DNA from: a bacterium | GTDB lineage: Bacteria; Cyanobacteriota; Vampirovibrionia; Obscuribacterales; Obscuribacteraceae | Reading direction: 5' to 3' | Length of the DNA stretch: 64,000 bases | Assembly: GCA_016124935.1 (NCBI GenBank) | Contig: WGMS01000010.1 | Coordinates: 1-64,000, forward strand | Shown here: positions 45,796 through 55,900 of the stretch, one piece after another | How the letters are laid out: each line of letters starts with the position of its first letter | Numbering within the stretch: the first letter of the stretch is position 1 | Translations under genes and position numbers: made by a program | Notes under the pieces: model-generated | Database searches by the model: none | The model's input: only the letters and a program-made list of their open reading frames with translations | Told to the model about the DNA's origin: nothing

Positions 45796-45930
45796 ATGGC
45801 ATTGCAAGAAGAGAAAAAAATGCCTGTTCCTAAACAAGTTCAGAAACGCTATAAACAAGAGCTGAACAAGTACAGAAAGCAGATAAAGAAAAACGAAGAT
45901 ATCCAGAAGGACGTAGTCAAAGCAGCTTAG
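45796..45930 (+). CDS. Small Lys-rich protein of unknown function
   Basis: The 44-codon frame starts at ATG 45796 with GAGGTGA nine bases before it, a strong ribosome binding site. The product is highly charged and helical (VQKRYKQELNKYRKQIKKNE). No domain is recognised. It sits 32 bases before the ArgH-like gene. It resembles in composition the basic 79-residue protein at 35079, though no clear sequence match is visible. Confidence 0.6.
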   Translation: MALQEEKKMPVPKQVQKRYKQELNKYRKQIKKNEDIQKDVVKAA

Positions 45931-45962
45931 ACATCTATTTATTGTGATACAACATAGATGTT

Positions 45963-47405
45963 ATGTCTTCAGAATTAGATAACAGTGTGGATGAACAAGC
46001 GGCCCGGGGTCGCCCTTTCAGCATGGGAAGCGTCAGTCGCTTCCGGCAGCCGCACTCGGTCGAGCAGAGCCTGGCACCTTATCAGGTGGCATCCGCTCGT
46101 GCTTATGCCCGGGCCTTGAACGAAAAGTCATTGATATCGGATGAGGTACTAAACAAGGTGCTCTCATTCTTCGCCGAACTGGAAGAGATGCTGGGCCGGG
46201 GCGAGTCTTTTCTGACTCCTGAGGATATGGATATTTATTCCGGTCTGGAGCGCAAGCTGGACGAAAACCTCGGTCCTTCCTCCAATATTTTGAGGATGGG
46301 TCTGTCTCCCAACGATCACTTCGCCTGTGATATTCGCCTCTGGATGAAGGACGAGACCCTGGCCAGCATGCAACTGTTGCTAGATCTGAGAACAGTTGTA
46401 CTTGCCCTGGCGGAAGCCCATCGTGATGTGGTCATGCCCGGTTATTCTCATATGCAGCCGGCCAGTCCGGAGTTGCTCGCCCACTGGTGGCTTGCCAGTG
46501 CCAGCCGATTTTCCCGGGATTTCAACCGTTTAGTAGATTGTTTCGCTCGTATAGATCTCTGTCCCCTGGGCGCCGGTGCTTTTGCCGGTTCTCATCAACC
46601 GATAGACAGAGTTGCATTGGCCGAACACCTGGGTTTTTCCGGCGTTCTGGAAAACAGTCTCGATGCGGTCACCGATAGAGATTCGGTGGTGGAGCTATCC
46701 AATTGCGCCAACCTTATCGCAGTCCATATATCGCAGATGGCTACCGAGCTTCTACTATGGGCAACTCAGGAATTCGGATATGTCAGATTGCCCAGGGCAT
46801 TTTCCTACCGCTCAAGGAACTTCCCCCAGAAGCGCAATCCGGAGCCCTTAGAGGTTATGCGCAGTCGCTCCGCCCAGATGACCGGCCGACTGGGCCAGTT
46901 TCTTTGCGAGTTACAGGGAATTCCTGTGAGCTACAGCCATGACCTCCAGGAGTCCCTGCCTGGCTTGCTCGAGTTGATGGAGAACCTTCGCTTTATTCTC
47001 GAGCTCACCTCGGTGGTATTGCCGGCGATGATATTCGATACCGCAAGAATGGAAGAACGAGCCGGGGTGGATCTGGCTAACGCCGGTAATGTCATGGATT
47101 TTTTGGTCGAGAGGAATTTCGAACCGGACAAGGCCTCTAAAATAGTGGAAGCGTTGATGAAATATTGCAGACAACGCTCCAAGCATTTTATCGATCTGAC
47201 CAGAGGAGAGTGGCAGGAGTTCTCGCCGGCTTTCGACGATGAGATCTATCGATATATAACCGCATCCACCGCTACCGAGATTATGGACTCCCTGGGAGGA
47301 ACCGCACATTTTCAGGTGGATGAGGCTATCCGCCGCGGCAGAGAAGAATTGTCCAGAGATAAGGATTGGCTTGCCGGCAAATCTGGCAAAAATCCAAAAT
47401 CTTAA
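45963..47405 (+). CDS. argH: Argininosuccinate lyase-like enzyme (divergent)
   Basis: The 480-residue protein belongs to the fumarase/aspartase superfamily and is closest to ArgH: SNILRMGLSPNDHFACDIRLW, PLGAGAFAGSHQPIDR, and NSLDAVTDRDSVVE match well. Two signature sites differ. The substrate loop reads YSHMQPASP where most have THLQRAQP, and the GSSxMPxKxNP signature reads RSRNFPQKRNP, with one serine replaced by arginine and Met by Phe. It may be a true but divergent ArgH or a paralogue with another substrate. No other arginine genes are near. Confidence 0.7.
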   Translation: MSSELDNSVDEQAARGRPFSMGSVSRFRQPHSVEQSLAPYQVASARAYARALNEKSLISDEVLNKVLSFFAELEEMLGRGESFLTPEDMDIYSGLERKLDENLGPSSNILRMGLSPNDHFACDIRLWMKDETLASMQLLLDLRTVVLALAEAHRDVVMPGYSHMQPASPELLAHWWLASASRFSRDFNRLVDCFARIDLCPLGAGAFAGSHQPIDRVALAEHLGFSGVLENSLDAVTDRDSVVELSNCANLIAVHISQMATELLLWATQEFGYVRLPRAFSYRSRNFPQKRNPEPLEVMRSRSAQMTGRLGQFLCELQGIPVSYSHDLQESLPGLLELMENLRFILELTSVVLPAMIFDTARMEERAGVDLANAGNVMDFLVERNFEPDKASKIVEALMKYCRQRSKHFIDLTRGEWQEFSPAFDDEIYRYITASTATEIMDSLGGTAHFQVDEAIRRGREELSRDKDWLAGKSGKNPKS

Positions 47406-47455
47406 ACAACCCTTTTTAAGATCAGCTTTCTATGCATTGATCTGCGACGATAGTG

Positions 47456-47512
47456 TCCGACAGATCAAACAGGTTATACAGTCATACAGGTCTCTCAAAT
47501 CTGTCGGATTTT
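47456..47512 (+). terminator. Terminator-like inverted repeat after the ArgH-like gene
   Basis: Perfect 10-bp arms TCCGACAGAT (47456-47465) and ATCTGTCGGA (47499-47508) enclose 33 bases and are followed by TTTT. The enclosed part holds the direct repeat ACAGGT. It could end the argH-like transcript or act as a leader attenuator for the nucleotidyltransferase gene, whose start is 27 bases further on. Confidence 0.5.
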
Positions 47513-47538
47513 GAGGGTGGCGGAGGAATTTTAGGCGC

Positions 47539-48612
47539 ATGAAAGCAATGGTACTGGCAGCCGGCGTAGGTTCGAGATTGGATCCCCTGACAACAGTCAT
47601 GCCGAAGCCGCTGGTCCCCGTTGCAAATAGCCCGGTGATGGAGCACATCATACGCCTGCTGTCGGTGCACGGCTTTACCGATATCATCGCCAACCTGCAC
47701 TATCTGCCCGAGGAGATTCGCAATTATTTCGGCAACGGCAATCGTCTGGGAGTTGACCTCAGTTTTAAACTGGAAGAGCAGCTCACCGGAGACGCCGGCG
47801 GCGTTAGAGCTTGCAAAGATTTCTTTGGCAGAGAGACTTTTATTGTCATGATGGGCGATCTGGTTACCGATGCCGATCTGTCTGAAATTGTGGCGGAGCA
47901 CAAGCAGAAGAAAGCGATTGCCACCATCGCCGTTAAGCCGGTCGAGGATGTCGAACATTTCGGCGTGGTCGTCCAGGATGCCGACGGCTATATCAAGGGA
48001 TTCCAGGAGAAGCCCCGGCGAGAAGAGGCCAGGTCTAATCGTGCCTCCTGCGGCATCTATGTCCTGGAGCCTGCGGTTTTCGACCATATGCCGGCGGATG
48101 GTGTTTTCGGCTTCGGGCGAGGACTCTTCCCGAGCCTGGTTGAAAAAGGCCTGCCTGTACTCGGTTCCGAGATAGACACCTATTGGTCCGATGTCGGTAC
48201 TATAAAGCAATACCGTGAGACCAATTTCGATGTGATCCGCGGTCTGATCAATATACCGGTACCCGGTCTGAAAGAGATTGTCGACGGTCAGCTCAGATTT
48301 CTGGAAGCCGGATCGTCTATCAATTCCGGTTCGGTCATGCACGGACCGACCATGCTGGGGGCTAATTCTAAGGTTCTGTCAGGCTGTCGATTTTTCGGAT
48401 CCATAGTAATCGGTGACAATGTCACCGTGGAAGATGGCGTCGAAATGGAGAACGTTGTAATCTGCAAAGGTGCTAGAGTGGCTCGAGGAGCCAGATTGAA
48501 GGACACTATCGTCGGCCCCGGCTACACTGTTGAAGCCGAAGCGAAACACGAAGAGGATACTCTGATCGTCGATCAGAATAGAGAACCGCAGACTGCCGGC
48601 TTCTCCAGCTAG
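47539..48612 (+). CDS. Sugar-phosphate nucleotidyltransferase (mannose-1-P guanylyltransferase-like)
   Basis: The 357-residue protein has the nucleotidyltransferase signature LAAGVGSRLDPLTTVMPKPL, metal-binding aspartate in MMGDLVTDAD, and a C-terminal left-handed beta-helix (about 265-335). It makes an NDP-sugar from a sugar-1-phosphate for polysaccharide or cell-wall synthesis. GDP-mannose or dTDP-glucose types cannot be separated by eye. The start has GGAGG at a normal distance. Confidence 0.85.
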   Translation: MKAMVLAAGVGSRLDPLTTVMPKPLVPVANSPVMEHIIRLLSVHGFTDIIANLHYLPEEIRNYFGNGNRLGVDLSFKLEEQLTGDAGGVRACKDFFGRETFIVMMGDLVTDADLSEIVAEHKQKKAIATIAVKPVEDVEHFGVVVQDADGYIKGFQEKPRREEARSNRASCGIYVLEPAVFDHMPADGVFGFGRGLFPSLVEKGLPVLGSEIDTYWSDVGTIKQYRETNFDVIRGLINIPVPGLKEIVDGQLRFLEAGSSINSGSVMHGPTMLGANSKVLSGCRFFGSIVIGDNVTVEDGVEMENVVICKGARVARGARLKDTIVGPGYTVEAEAKHEEDTLIVDQNREPQTAGFSS

Positions 48613-48644
48613 CTCGTTAATTAAAAGGTCCAGATCCGCCTGGT

Positions 48645-48857
48645 CTATTTGACACAGGCGGTAGGTTGGGTACTTGTCTGGGCCGCTTTCCAGATCTCCA
48701 TCCAGAGCCAGTAGTGGAATGGGTTTATCTTGTCCACATCCTCTACATCCATCGGCTCCAGCAACGCCAGCCAGGTATGGGGATTTGGAAAGCGCTTAGC
48801 GAGGCTGTAGCAGTCTGCCATCCACAGAATTTGATCGGTTGTATCGTTGGTGGCCAT
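48645..48857 (-). CDS. Small hypothetical protein
   Basis: The 70-codon frame starts at ATG 48857 with GAGG eight bases upstream. The product is rich in Trp, Pro and Asp (HTWLALLEPMDVEDVD, then FHYWLWMEIWKAA) with no known domain or signal peptide. It lies downstream of the HIT gene on the same strand, 163 bases apart. The high aromatic content gives it the look of a real protein, but evidence is limited to the frame and ribosome binding site. Confidence 0.5.
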   Translation of the reverse strand: MATNDTTDQILWMADCYSLAKRFPNPHTWLALLEPMDVEDVDKINPFHYWLWMEIWKAAQTSTQPTACVK

Positions 48858-49020
48858 TTTTCTTCCTCACTTCGAGAGACGAAAACAGAGACTTTTTGGC
48901 AGGGTCGCTGTGCTCCCTCAACACTTCTAATACCCAAATTCGGTCCATGCAAAACCGAGACTGTATGTAGCTAGACAACAAAACAGCCTGTAATCACCCA
49001 TTTGGGTAGTCAGTCCTATA

Positions 49021-49392
49021 TCAACCAGGCGGCCAGGTGAGGGCGCGTCCACCCAGAATGTGGATGTGCAGGTGAAATACAGTCTGACCACCGTGCTCTC
49101 CGGTGTTGACCACCAATCGGAAGCCCTGATCAAGGTTTTCGTCCCTGGCTACACCGCTGGCTGCCTGGAAGAGGCTGCCAAGCTCTTCGGCTTCATTGCA
49201 TTCCGTTACATTCGCCACATGCTTTTTGGGAATCACCAGGATATGACTGGGCGCCTGGGGATTGATATCTCGGAAGGCCAGCCAGTTGTCTCCCTGGGAA
49301 ACTATATCGGCCGGAATCAGGCCATCGATAATCTTGCAGAAAAGGCAATTGTCGGTCTCTTCATTGAGATTGATTTTGGATTCAGCGTTCAT
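49021..49392 (-). CDS. HIT-family nucleotide hydrolase (HinT-like)
   Basis: The 123-residue protein carries the HIT motif in GQTVFHLHIHILGGR, where HxHxH binds the alpha-phosphate of nucleotides, and an N-terminal CLFCKII segment typical of HinT. It likely hydrolyses adenosine phosphoramidates or AMP-lysine. A short hairpin ACCCA-TT-TGGGT (48998-49009) lies just past the stop and may act as a weak terminator. Confidence 0.92.
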   Translation of the reverse strand: MNAESKINLNEETDNCLFCKIIDGLIPADIVSQGDNWLAFRDINPQAPSHILVIPKKHVANVTECNEAEELGSLFQAASGVARDENLDQGFRLVVNTGEHGGQTVFHLHIHILGGRALTWPPG

Positions 49393-49533
49393 TTGATAAA
49401 GACGACACTCAGGATAGTAAGGGATGATAATGGTGAGAAATTATAGTTTAGTGGGTAGCTTGATCTGATGTGGGAGTTTATTCTTATAACTTCTTGGAAC
49501 ATCTTTTATTAACGGATACGGAGAACAGGATAG

Positions 49534-51213
49534 ATGACCAGTGACGGCAATTTGCTTCAGCGCTATATCGGATTGCAGAAATCATTATTGTCTTCTTTGC
49601 GATTGAGGGATGTTCTAGACTCCTGCGTCATTCAGTTTTCCGAACTGGCCGGTGGAGCCAGCGTGGCGGTTTTTCTTTCCGACAACGAAAGCATGTCTTT
49701 CAAGCTCATGGCCGCCAAGGGCTATTCTGAAAAGTCTCTTGATCACCTGCGGGTGGTCTCCTTCTCCAGTGAAAGTCTTTTGAAATTTGTGGTCCAGAAT
49801 AGGTCTTCCTTGAGTGTGGGGAATCTGGAGGAGGCGCCGGATTTGAGCCGCGCTATTATGCAGATCGAGGGCTCCGGCGGTCAGATCGCCCTTCCTTTGA
49901 TATCCGCCAATCTTCTTGTCGGGGCTGTTTTGATGGATGTGCACAACCCCAGCATTGCCGCTTATCTAGATTTCTACAGCGAAGTTGCCGATGTCACCGC
50001 CCTGGCGGTGGCCAATTCCATTCTTTTCGGGCGCAGCGAATATGAAAGAGAGCGACTCAACACCCTTTACAAGACCTCGAGCGCCCTTTCGGGAAGCATG
50101 CTCCAGGTGAACGATGTTCTTCAGATCGCCGCCGACACCGCTCTCATTCTGGCCAATACCCCCTACTGCTCCATACTGCTGCTTGATGACAGCGCCGGCG
50201 GCAACGCCTTCAAGCTGGCGGCATTCAAAGGTCTGGAAGGAGCAAGTTTGAACGAATTCGATCTCTCCTTCAACGATTCCATAGCCGGAAGCTGTATTCG
50301 TCACCGCAAAGTCGAGTACCTGGGAGACGGTAGCAGACCTCCCTATGGCATGCCTCGTGCCACCGGTGGTAGTGCTTTTCAGTCGGTTGCCGCTTTTCCT
50401 ATCGTATATGCAGATAGACCTATCGGCGTAATGGAAGTCTATTCCACCGATTTGCGCGCTTTCCATAAAGAACAGATTGCTTTGTTAGAATCCCTGGCCG
50501 ATCAGGTCGCCACTGCGCTGAACAATGCTCTTACGCATCAGACAGCCGCTTCCCAGTCTGTGATCGATGTGCATACCGGGCTTTATAATCGCCTTCATTT
50601 CGATGATGCTCTTGTCAAGGAAGTGGAGCGTTCCGGTCGACATAAACATGAGCTTGGCTTGATGCTTGTCGATTTAGATCATCTGGGACAGATCAACGAA
50701 CATCTCGGTCAAGCCAAAGGGGATGAAGCTATTCGCCATGTCGCCCAGGTGATTAAATCCACCCTCAGAGACATCGATATAGCCTGTCGTTACGGTGGAG
50801 AAGAGATAGGTATTATCCTGCCCGAGACTCCGCACGGCAACCTTCTCGAGGTGGCGGAAAGAGTACGGACTGCTGTTCGGGAACAGACCGCTCCGGGGGT
50901 CGGTACTATAACGGTCTCTATCGGAGTTTCCAGCTTCCCTTCTCTGGCCGATTCTTTCCAGAGTCTGGTGGAAGGGGCTGAGCAGGCTCTGGATATCGCC
51001 AAGTACGAGGGGCGGGACCGGGTTGTACTGGTTCGACCCCGAGAGAATATGCAGCCTGGAGATATCTCCTGGGAACAGCTCGCCAATCAAGCAAAGCTTG
51101 CTGTTATTTCGGAGCGTCAGGGACGTCTGCAGAGCCGTCTTACGGTCTCTCCGGAGTACGCCTCCTGGCTCACCGCCTCTCCCCAGATGGTGGGCAAGAA
51201 AAAGAACGATTGA
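49534..51213 (+). CDS. GAF-domain diguanylate cyclase
   Basis: The 559-residue cytoplasmic protein has two GAF sensor domains (about 10-175 and 190-340) and a GGDEF domain (about 350-510). The active site reads GGEEI in place of GGDEF; a glutamate there is common in active enzymes. An inhibitory site of form RxxD (RDID) sits five residues before it, so product inhibition by cyclic-di-GMP is expected. Signal of the GAF domains is unknown. No EAL or PilZ protein is nearby. Confidence 0.92.
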   Translation: MTSDGNLLQRYIGLQKSLLSSLRLRDVLDSCVIQFSELAGGASVAVFLSDNESMSFKLMAAKGYSEKSLDHLRVVSFSSESLLKFVVQNRSSLSVGNLEEAPDLSRAIMQIEGSGGQIALPLISANLLVGAVLMDVHNPSIAAYLDFYSEVADVTALAVANSILFGRSEYERERLNTLYKTSSALSGSMLQVNDVLQIAADTALILANTPYCSILLLDDSAGGNAFKLAAFKGLEGASLNEFDLSFNDSIAGSCIRHRKVEYLGDGSRPPYGMPRATGGSAFQSVAAFPIVYADRPIGVMEVYSTDLRAFHKEQIALLESLADQVATALNNALTHQTAASQSVIDVHTGLYNRLHFDDALVKEVERSGRHKHELGLMLVDLDHLGQINEHLGQAKGDEAIRHVAQVIKSTLRDIDIACRYGGEEIGIILPETPHGNLLEVAERVRTAVREQTAPGVGTITVSIGVSSFPSLADSFQSLVEGAEQALDIAKYEGRDRVVLVRPRENMQPGDISWEQLANQAKLAVISERQGRLQSRLTVSPEYASWLTASPQMVGKKKND

Positions 51214-51529
51214 GTCGACTGAGAGGCTTTGTAAACCTTTGTTTTGAGCCAGTGCTCAGGTTTTGGCCTGTTCGGACTGGTTGGCGACCGGCGCCTGCGG
51301 TGAAGGGGGCGGCAGTTCGCGGGATTTAAACAAGGGACGGGTTACTTGGCAAGTCTCCGTTTTGCTGTTTTCAAGCCTTGCTCAGATCATTAAGAAAATG
51401 CGCAAAAGTAGCCCTGATCAGGTCCTCGTTATTACACTTTGAGCAGATAACAACGCAGGCTCCTGAGTCGGGTCGCCGAGCGACGTATCTTTTGGGTCTG
51501 AAGTTAGCTTCACAATGGAGGATATAGCA
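51214..51529. other. Gene-free region upstream of groES
   Basis: No gene is supported in these 316 bases. A weak hairpin TGAGC/GCTCA with loop CAGT (51245-51258), followed by GGTTTTGG, may end the cyclase transcript. A perfect palindrome CCTGATCAGG is at 51413-51422. The classical heat-shock operator CIRCE (TTAGCACTC-N9-GAGTGCTAA) is absent, as is an obvious sigma-32-type promoter. Confidence 0.5.
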
Positions 51530-51835
51530 TTGGCTACAGCAACCAAGCTACAAATCACACCCCTGGCAGATAGAGTTGTCATCAAGAAACTCGATGCCGA
51601 GGAAAAGACCTCTGGTGGAATCGTTCTGCCAGATACTGCTAAAGAAAAGCCCCAGCAGGGAGAAATCCTCGCTGTTGGTCCTGGCCGTTTCGATGACAAA
51701 GGTAATCGTCAAGCCATGGAAGTAAAAGTAGGCGATAAAGTTCTGTTTGCCAAGTACTCCGGAACCGAAGTTAAAATTGACGGTGTTGAGTACTTGATTC
51801 TTTCAGAGCGCGACATTCTTGCCGTTGTAGGCTAG
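51530..51835 (+). CDS. groES: Co-chaperonin GroES
   Basis: The 101-residue co-chaperonin caps GroEL. It shows the family ends [20 protein letters not shown] and [18 protein letters not shown], plus the mobile loop [15 protein letters not shown]. The start is TTG 51530: the upstream ATG at 51515 is part of the ribosome binding site GGAGGA (51517-51522), and the product from TTG (MATATKL) matches the family length. groEL follows after 60 bases. Confidence 0.96.
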   Translation: MATATKLQITPLADRVVIKKLDAEEKTSGGIVLPDTAKEKPQQGEILAVGPGRFDDKGNRQAMEVKVGDKVLFAKYSGTEVKIDGVEYLILSERDILAVVG

Positions 51836-51856
51836 AAATCGCCGGACCGCTTTTGA

Positions 51857-53536
<1,680 letters not shown>

Positions 53537-53573
53537 TCTCTCAAAGAGATTCGAAAAAGCAAATCCATAAGAA

Positions 53574-53599
53574 AGGGGCTCGTCATTCGGCGAGCCCCT
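53574..53599 (+). terminator. Rho-independent terminator of groESL
   Basis: Perfect arms AGGGGCTCG (53574-53582) and CGAGCCCCT (53591-53599) with an 8-base loop, followed by a T-rich stretch (CTTCTATTT). Confidence 0.9.
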
Positions 53600-53693
53600 C
53601 TTCTATTTACAGATCTCTTGAGTATGAGATAAGTTAGAAATAGGTCCTATCTATAGCGCCGCCCCGGCAAGTTTACGCAACTTAATCGCGTTT

Positions 53694-53734
53694 AACTCGA
53701 CAACTTGACATGGCGAATTGTCGAGTTGTATATT
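53694..53734 (+). promoter_or_regulatory. Promoter and operator of the MerR-like/VWA unit
   Basis: A consensus TTGACA (53705-53710) and TATATT (53729-53734) are separated by 18 bases. A perfect inverted repeat, AACTCGACAA (53694-53703) and TTGTCGAGTT (53718-53727), brackets the -35 box. Transcription would start near 53741, the ATG of the regulator, so the message would be almost leaderless; this agrees with the lack of a ribosome binding site. Autoregulation by the MerR-like protein is inference. Confidence 0.65.
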
Positions 53735-53740
53735 GGCGAT

Positions 53741-54364
53741 ATGGACACCGAAAATGCAACATCTTACTCCATCGAAGAGTTGTCAGAGATGACCGGCTTC
53801 GACAGGAGAACCATACGCAGTTTTATAGAGCAGGGTTTGATGAGAGGCCCTGACAAGATGGGACGTTACGCCCAGTACTCGCAGGATCATCTGGTTCGTC
53901 TTCTGGCCATCAAGAATATGAAAGAGATGGACGGGTTCAGTACCGGAGTGATTCGCACCAGGCTGCTTACCATGAGTCAGGACGAAGTCGGTCGGGTCGC
54001 TGTAAGTTCTGACGAGAATTTTAGTTCGTCGACCACCTCGGCTACGGATTATTTGAAATCGATTCGGGGTGGTTCTGGTTCTGTTATTAGGCCGGTTTCG
54101 GCAAAGGAGGAAGCTCCTGCGGAGGAAAAGAAGACTACTTCTAGAAATGCTATAGAGCTACTTCTTCTGGAATTTTCGAATTTAAGCAAGGGTAGATCGG
54201 TCAGGAGTAAAGCCAGCGCGGAGACCTGGCACAGGATAAGTGTTACCCCCGATGTAGAGATATCGGTGCGCGGACTGGAAGATGAAACCGATATTGCTCG
54301 GCTCACCAGAATCGCCGATCATCTGCGCGAGTTCATCCTGGGGAATTTAGGGAGCGAAGAGTAG
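53741..54364 (+). CDS. MerR-like transcriptional regulator
   Basis: The 207-residue protein has a MerR-type winged helix at the N-terminus (YSIEELSEMTGFDRRTIRSF followed by IEQGLMRGP ... YSQDHLVRLLAIKNMKEMDG). The middle is low-complexity, and the C-terminal 70 residues form a small domain of unknown fold (WHRISVTPDVEISVRGLEDE). No metal or drug-binding motif is visible. ATG 53741 is chosen; the frame upstream runs through the promoter. It is followed after 4 bases by the VWA gene. Confidence 0.75.
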   Translation: MDTENATSYSIEELSEMTGFDRRTIRSFIEQGLMRGPDKMGRYAQYSQDHLVRLLAIKNMKEMDGFSTGVIRTRLLTMSQDEVGRVAVSSDENFSSSTTSATDYLKSIRGGSGSVIRPVSAKEEAPAEEKKTTSRNAIELLLLEFSNLSKGRSVRSKASAETWHRISVTPDVEISVRGLEDETDIARLTRIADHLREFILGNLGSEE

Positions 54365-54368
54365 AATT

Positions 54369-55691
54369 ATGGCGGAAAAGGATATTAATAAGATTCTGGG
54401 CCTGGAAGCCCGCTTCGACTGTGAGTTGATCAATACCGAAGGCGGCTCCGCAAGACATCTATTAATAGATGTGGAGGCCAGGGCAGAAAAGGATCATCGC
54501 ACCGAGCGGCGACCGCTCAATCTCGCTCTGGTGATAGATGTCTCCACCTCTATGCGCGGCAGCCGGCTCGCCAACGCTAAAAAAGCGGCGGTTCAGTTGA
54601 TCGAATCTTTGAGCGATAGAGATTTCCTTTCGGTGGTATCATTCGGACGCGATGTCCAGGTGCATTTTTCCGGTCTCGAGATGAACCGGAGCAACCGCGA
54701 ACTGGCGGCTCGGATAGTTTCTGGTCTGGAGCACCGGATGTTTACCAATTTGAGTTCAGGTTGGTTGGAGGGTGCTGCCTGCGTAGCTGCCACCATTGAT
54801 AGCGTCAAGGATTTACACAGTCATGTCATTCTTCTTTCGGACGGCTATGCCAATGTCGGAATTTTGGATTCTAACGAACTCACAGAGCATGCTCGGCAAC
54901 TTAGATTGCGGGAAGTCTATACGTCGACAGTTGGCATAGGCAACGATTATTGCAGTACTTTGTTGCGGCAGTTGGCCGATCATGGCGGTGGTCGTCTCCA
55001 CGATGCCGAACATCCCGAAGAGATCGTTTCGGTCTTGAAAGGAGAGTTGGAGGAGCTTCGGTCCAGTCTGGTCAATGATCTGGTGCTGAAAGTGACCTTG
55101 CCCCGGGGCTGCCGGGTAGAGAGCTTGAGCGGCTATCCCAAGTCCCTGATCGGAAAAGAGTTGACTTTGAATCTCGGCTCCATCACCGATGGATCCTGCA
55201 AGCGGGCGGTGCTCAGGATTTTTGCTCCCCAGGGAGAGGACGGTGAATGGTTGACCTTTAAGTGCTCTGTCGACGGCAAACTCGATGCGGATAAGAGGGT
55301 ACAGGCTGCCGATGATGCCGGGCTTGGTTTTGCCCATGGTCGCCGCTACAAGGATAAGAAGCTGGATCCCAAGGTGGCGCTGACGGTGGCACAGATCTGG
55401 CATGCTCAGGTGGTCGGCAAAGCCGCAGAGATTAACCGAAACGGTAATGTCGGCATGCTTAATATGTTCATTCAAAGAGAGATGGCTCATTTTGTCGTAT
55501 ACACGAAGAAGCTTCCCGAGGCGGATTATCTGGTTCAAGAGTTCTCGCTGATGCTGGAGAATCACGAGAAAGCCTGGTCGGAAAGGCTGCGAAAAGAGAT
55601 GGAATTATCCAGCTATCGGACCCTCACCACCAGCGTGGATTACAGAGACAAAGATCGTGACCCCTGGACCACCACCATGGGCGGTTTTTGA
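54369..55691 (+). CDS. VWA-domain protein
   Basis: The 440-residue protein contains a von Willebrand A domain with a complete metal site: DVSTS (DxSxS), the Thr in MFTNLSSG, and the Asp in LLSDG. The C-terminal half resembles the part after VWA in cytoplasmic Yfbk/inter-alpha-trypsin-like proteins (beta-rich, then helical). No signal peptide or membrane helix is seen, so it is likely cytoplasmic. Tight coupling to the MerR-like gene suggests that its amount is controlled by that regulator. Partner unknown. Confidence 0.8.
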   Translation: MAEKDINKILGLEARFDCELINTEGGSARHLLIDVEARAEKDHRTERRPLNLALVIDVSTSMRGSRLANAKKAAVQLIESLSDRDFLSVVSFGRDVQVHFSGLEMNRSNRELAARIVSGLEHRMFTNLSSGWLEGAACVAATIDSVKDLHSHVILLSDGYANVGILDSNELTEHARQLRLREVYTSTVGIGNDYCSTLLRQLADHGGGRLHDAEHPEEIVSVLKGELEELRSSLVNDLVLKVTLPRGCRVESLSGYPKSLIGKELTLNLGSITDGSCKRAVLRIFAPQGEDGEWLTFKCSVDGKLDADKRVQAADDAGLGFAHGRRYKDKKLDPKVALTVAQIWHAQVVGKAAEINRNGNVGMLNMFIQREMAHFVVYTKKLPEADYLVQEFSLMLENHEKAWSERLRKEMELSSYRTLTTSVDYRDKDRDPWTTTMGGF

Positions 55692-55711
55692 ACAGAGCAT
55701 CAGGAAAGTTC

Positions 55712-55846
55712 ATGGCGAGAGCTCTTCAGCTTGTGTCAGACATCAGCTCCGGTGAACTCGCTGAAATAACCGCTTCTAACAAACGGAGTCTGGTGCAGAA
55801 AGCGGGCCACCATAGAGGCGGCTTCTTCCAGAGCGATTCGGTCTAG
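55712..55846 (+). CDS. Possible small protein after the VWA gene
   Basis: A 44-codon frame starts at ATG 55712 with AGGAAAG just upstream, 20 bases after the VWA stop. The product (MARALQLVSDISSGELAEIT, then a short basic and Gly-rich tail) has no recognised domain. It may be a third gene of the unit or chance. Confidence 0.3.
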   Translation: MARALQLVSDISSGELAEITASNKRSLVQKAGHHRGGFFQSDSV

Positions 55847-55900
55847 TAAGGCTGAATTCAATAGTATAATCCTTTTTTGCATATTGGAGCCGGAGGAGCC

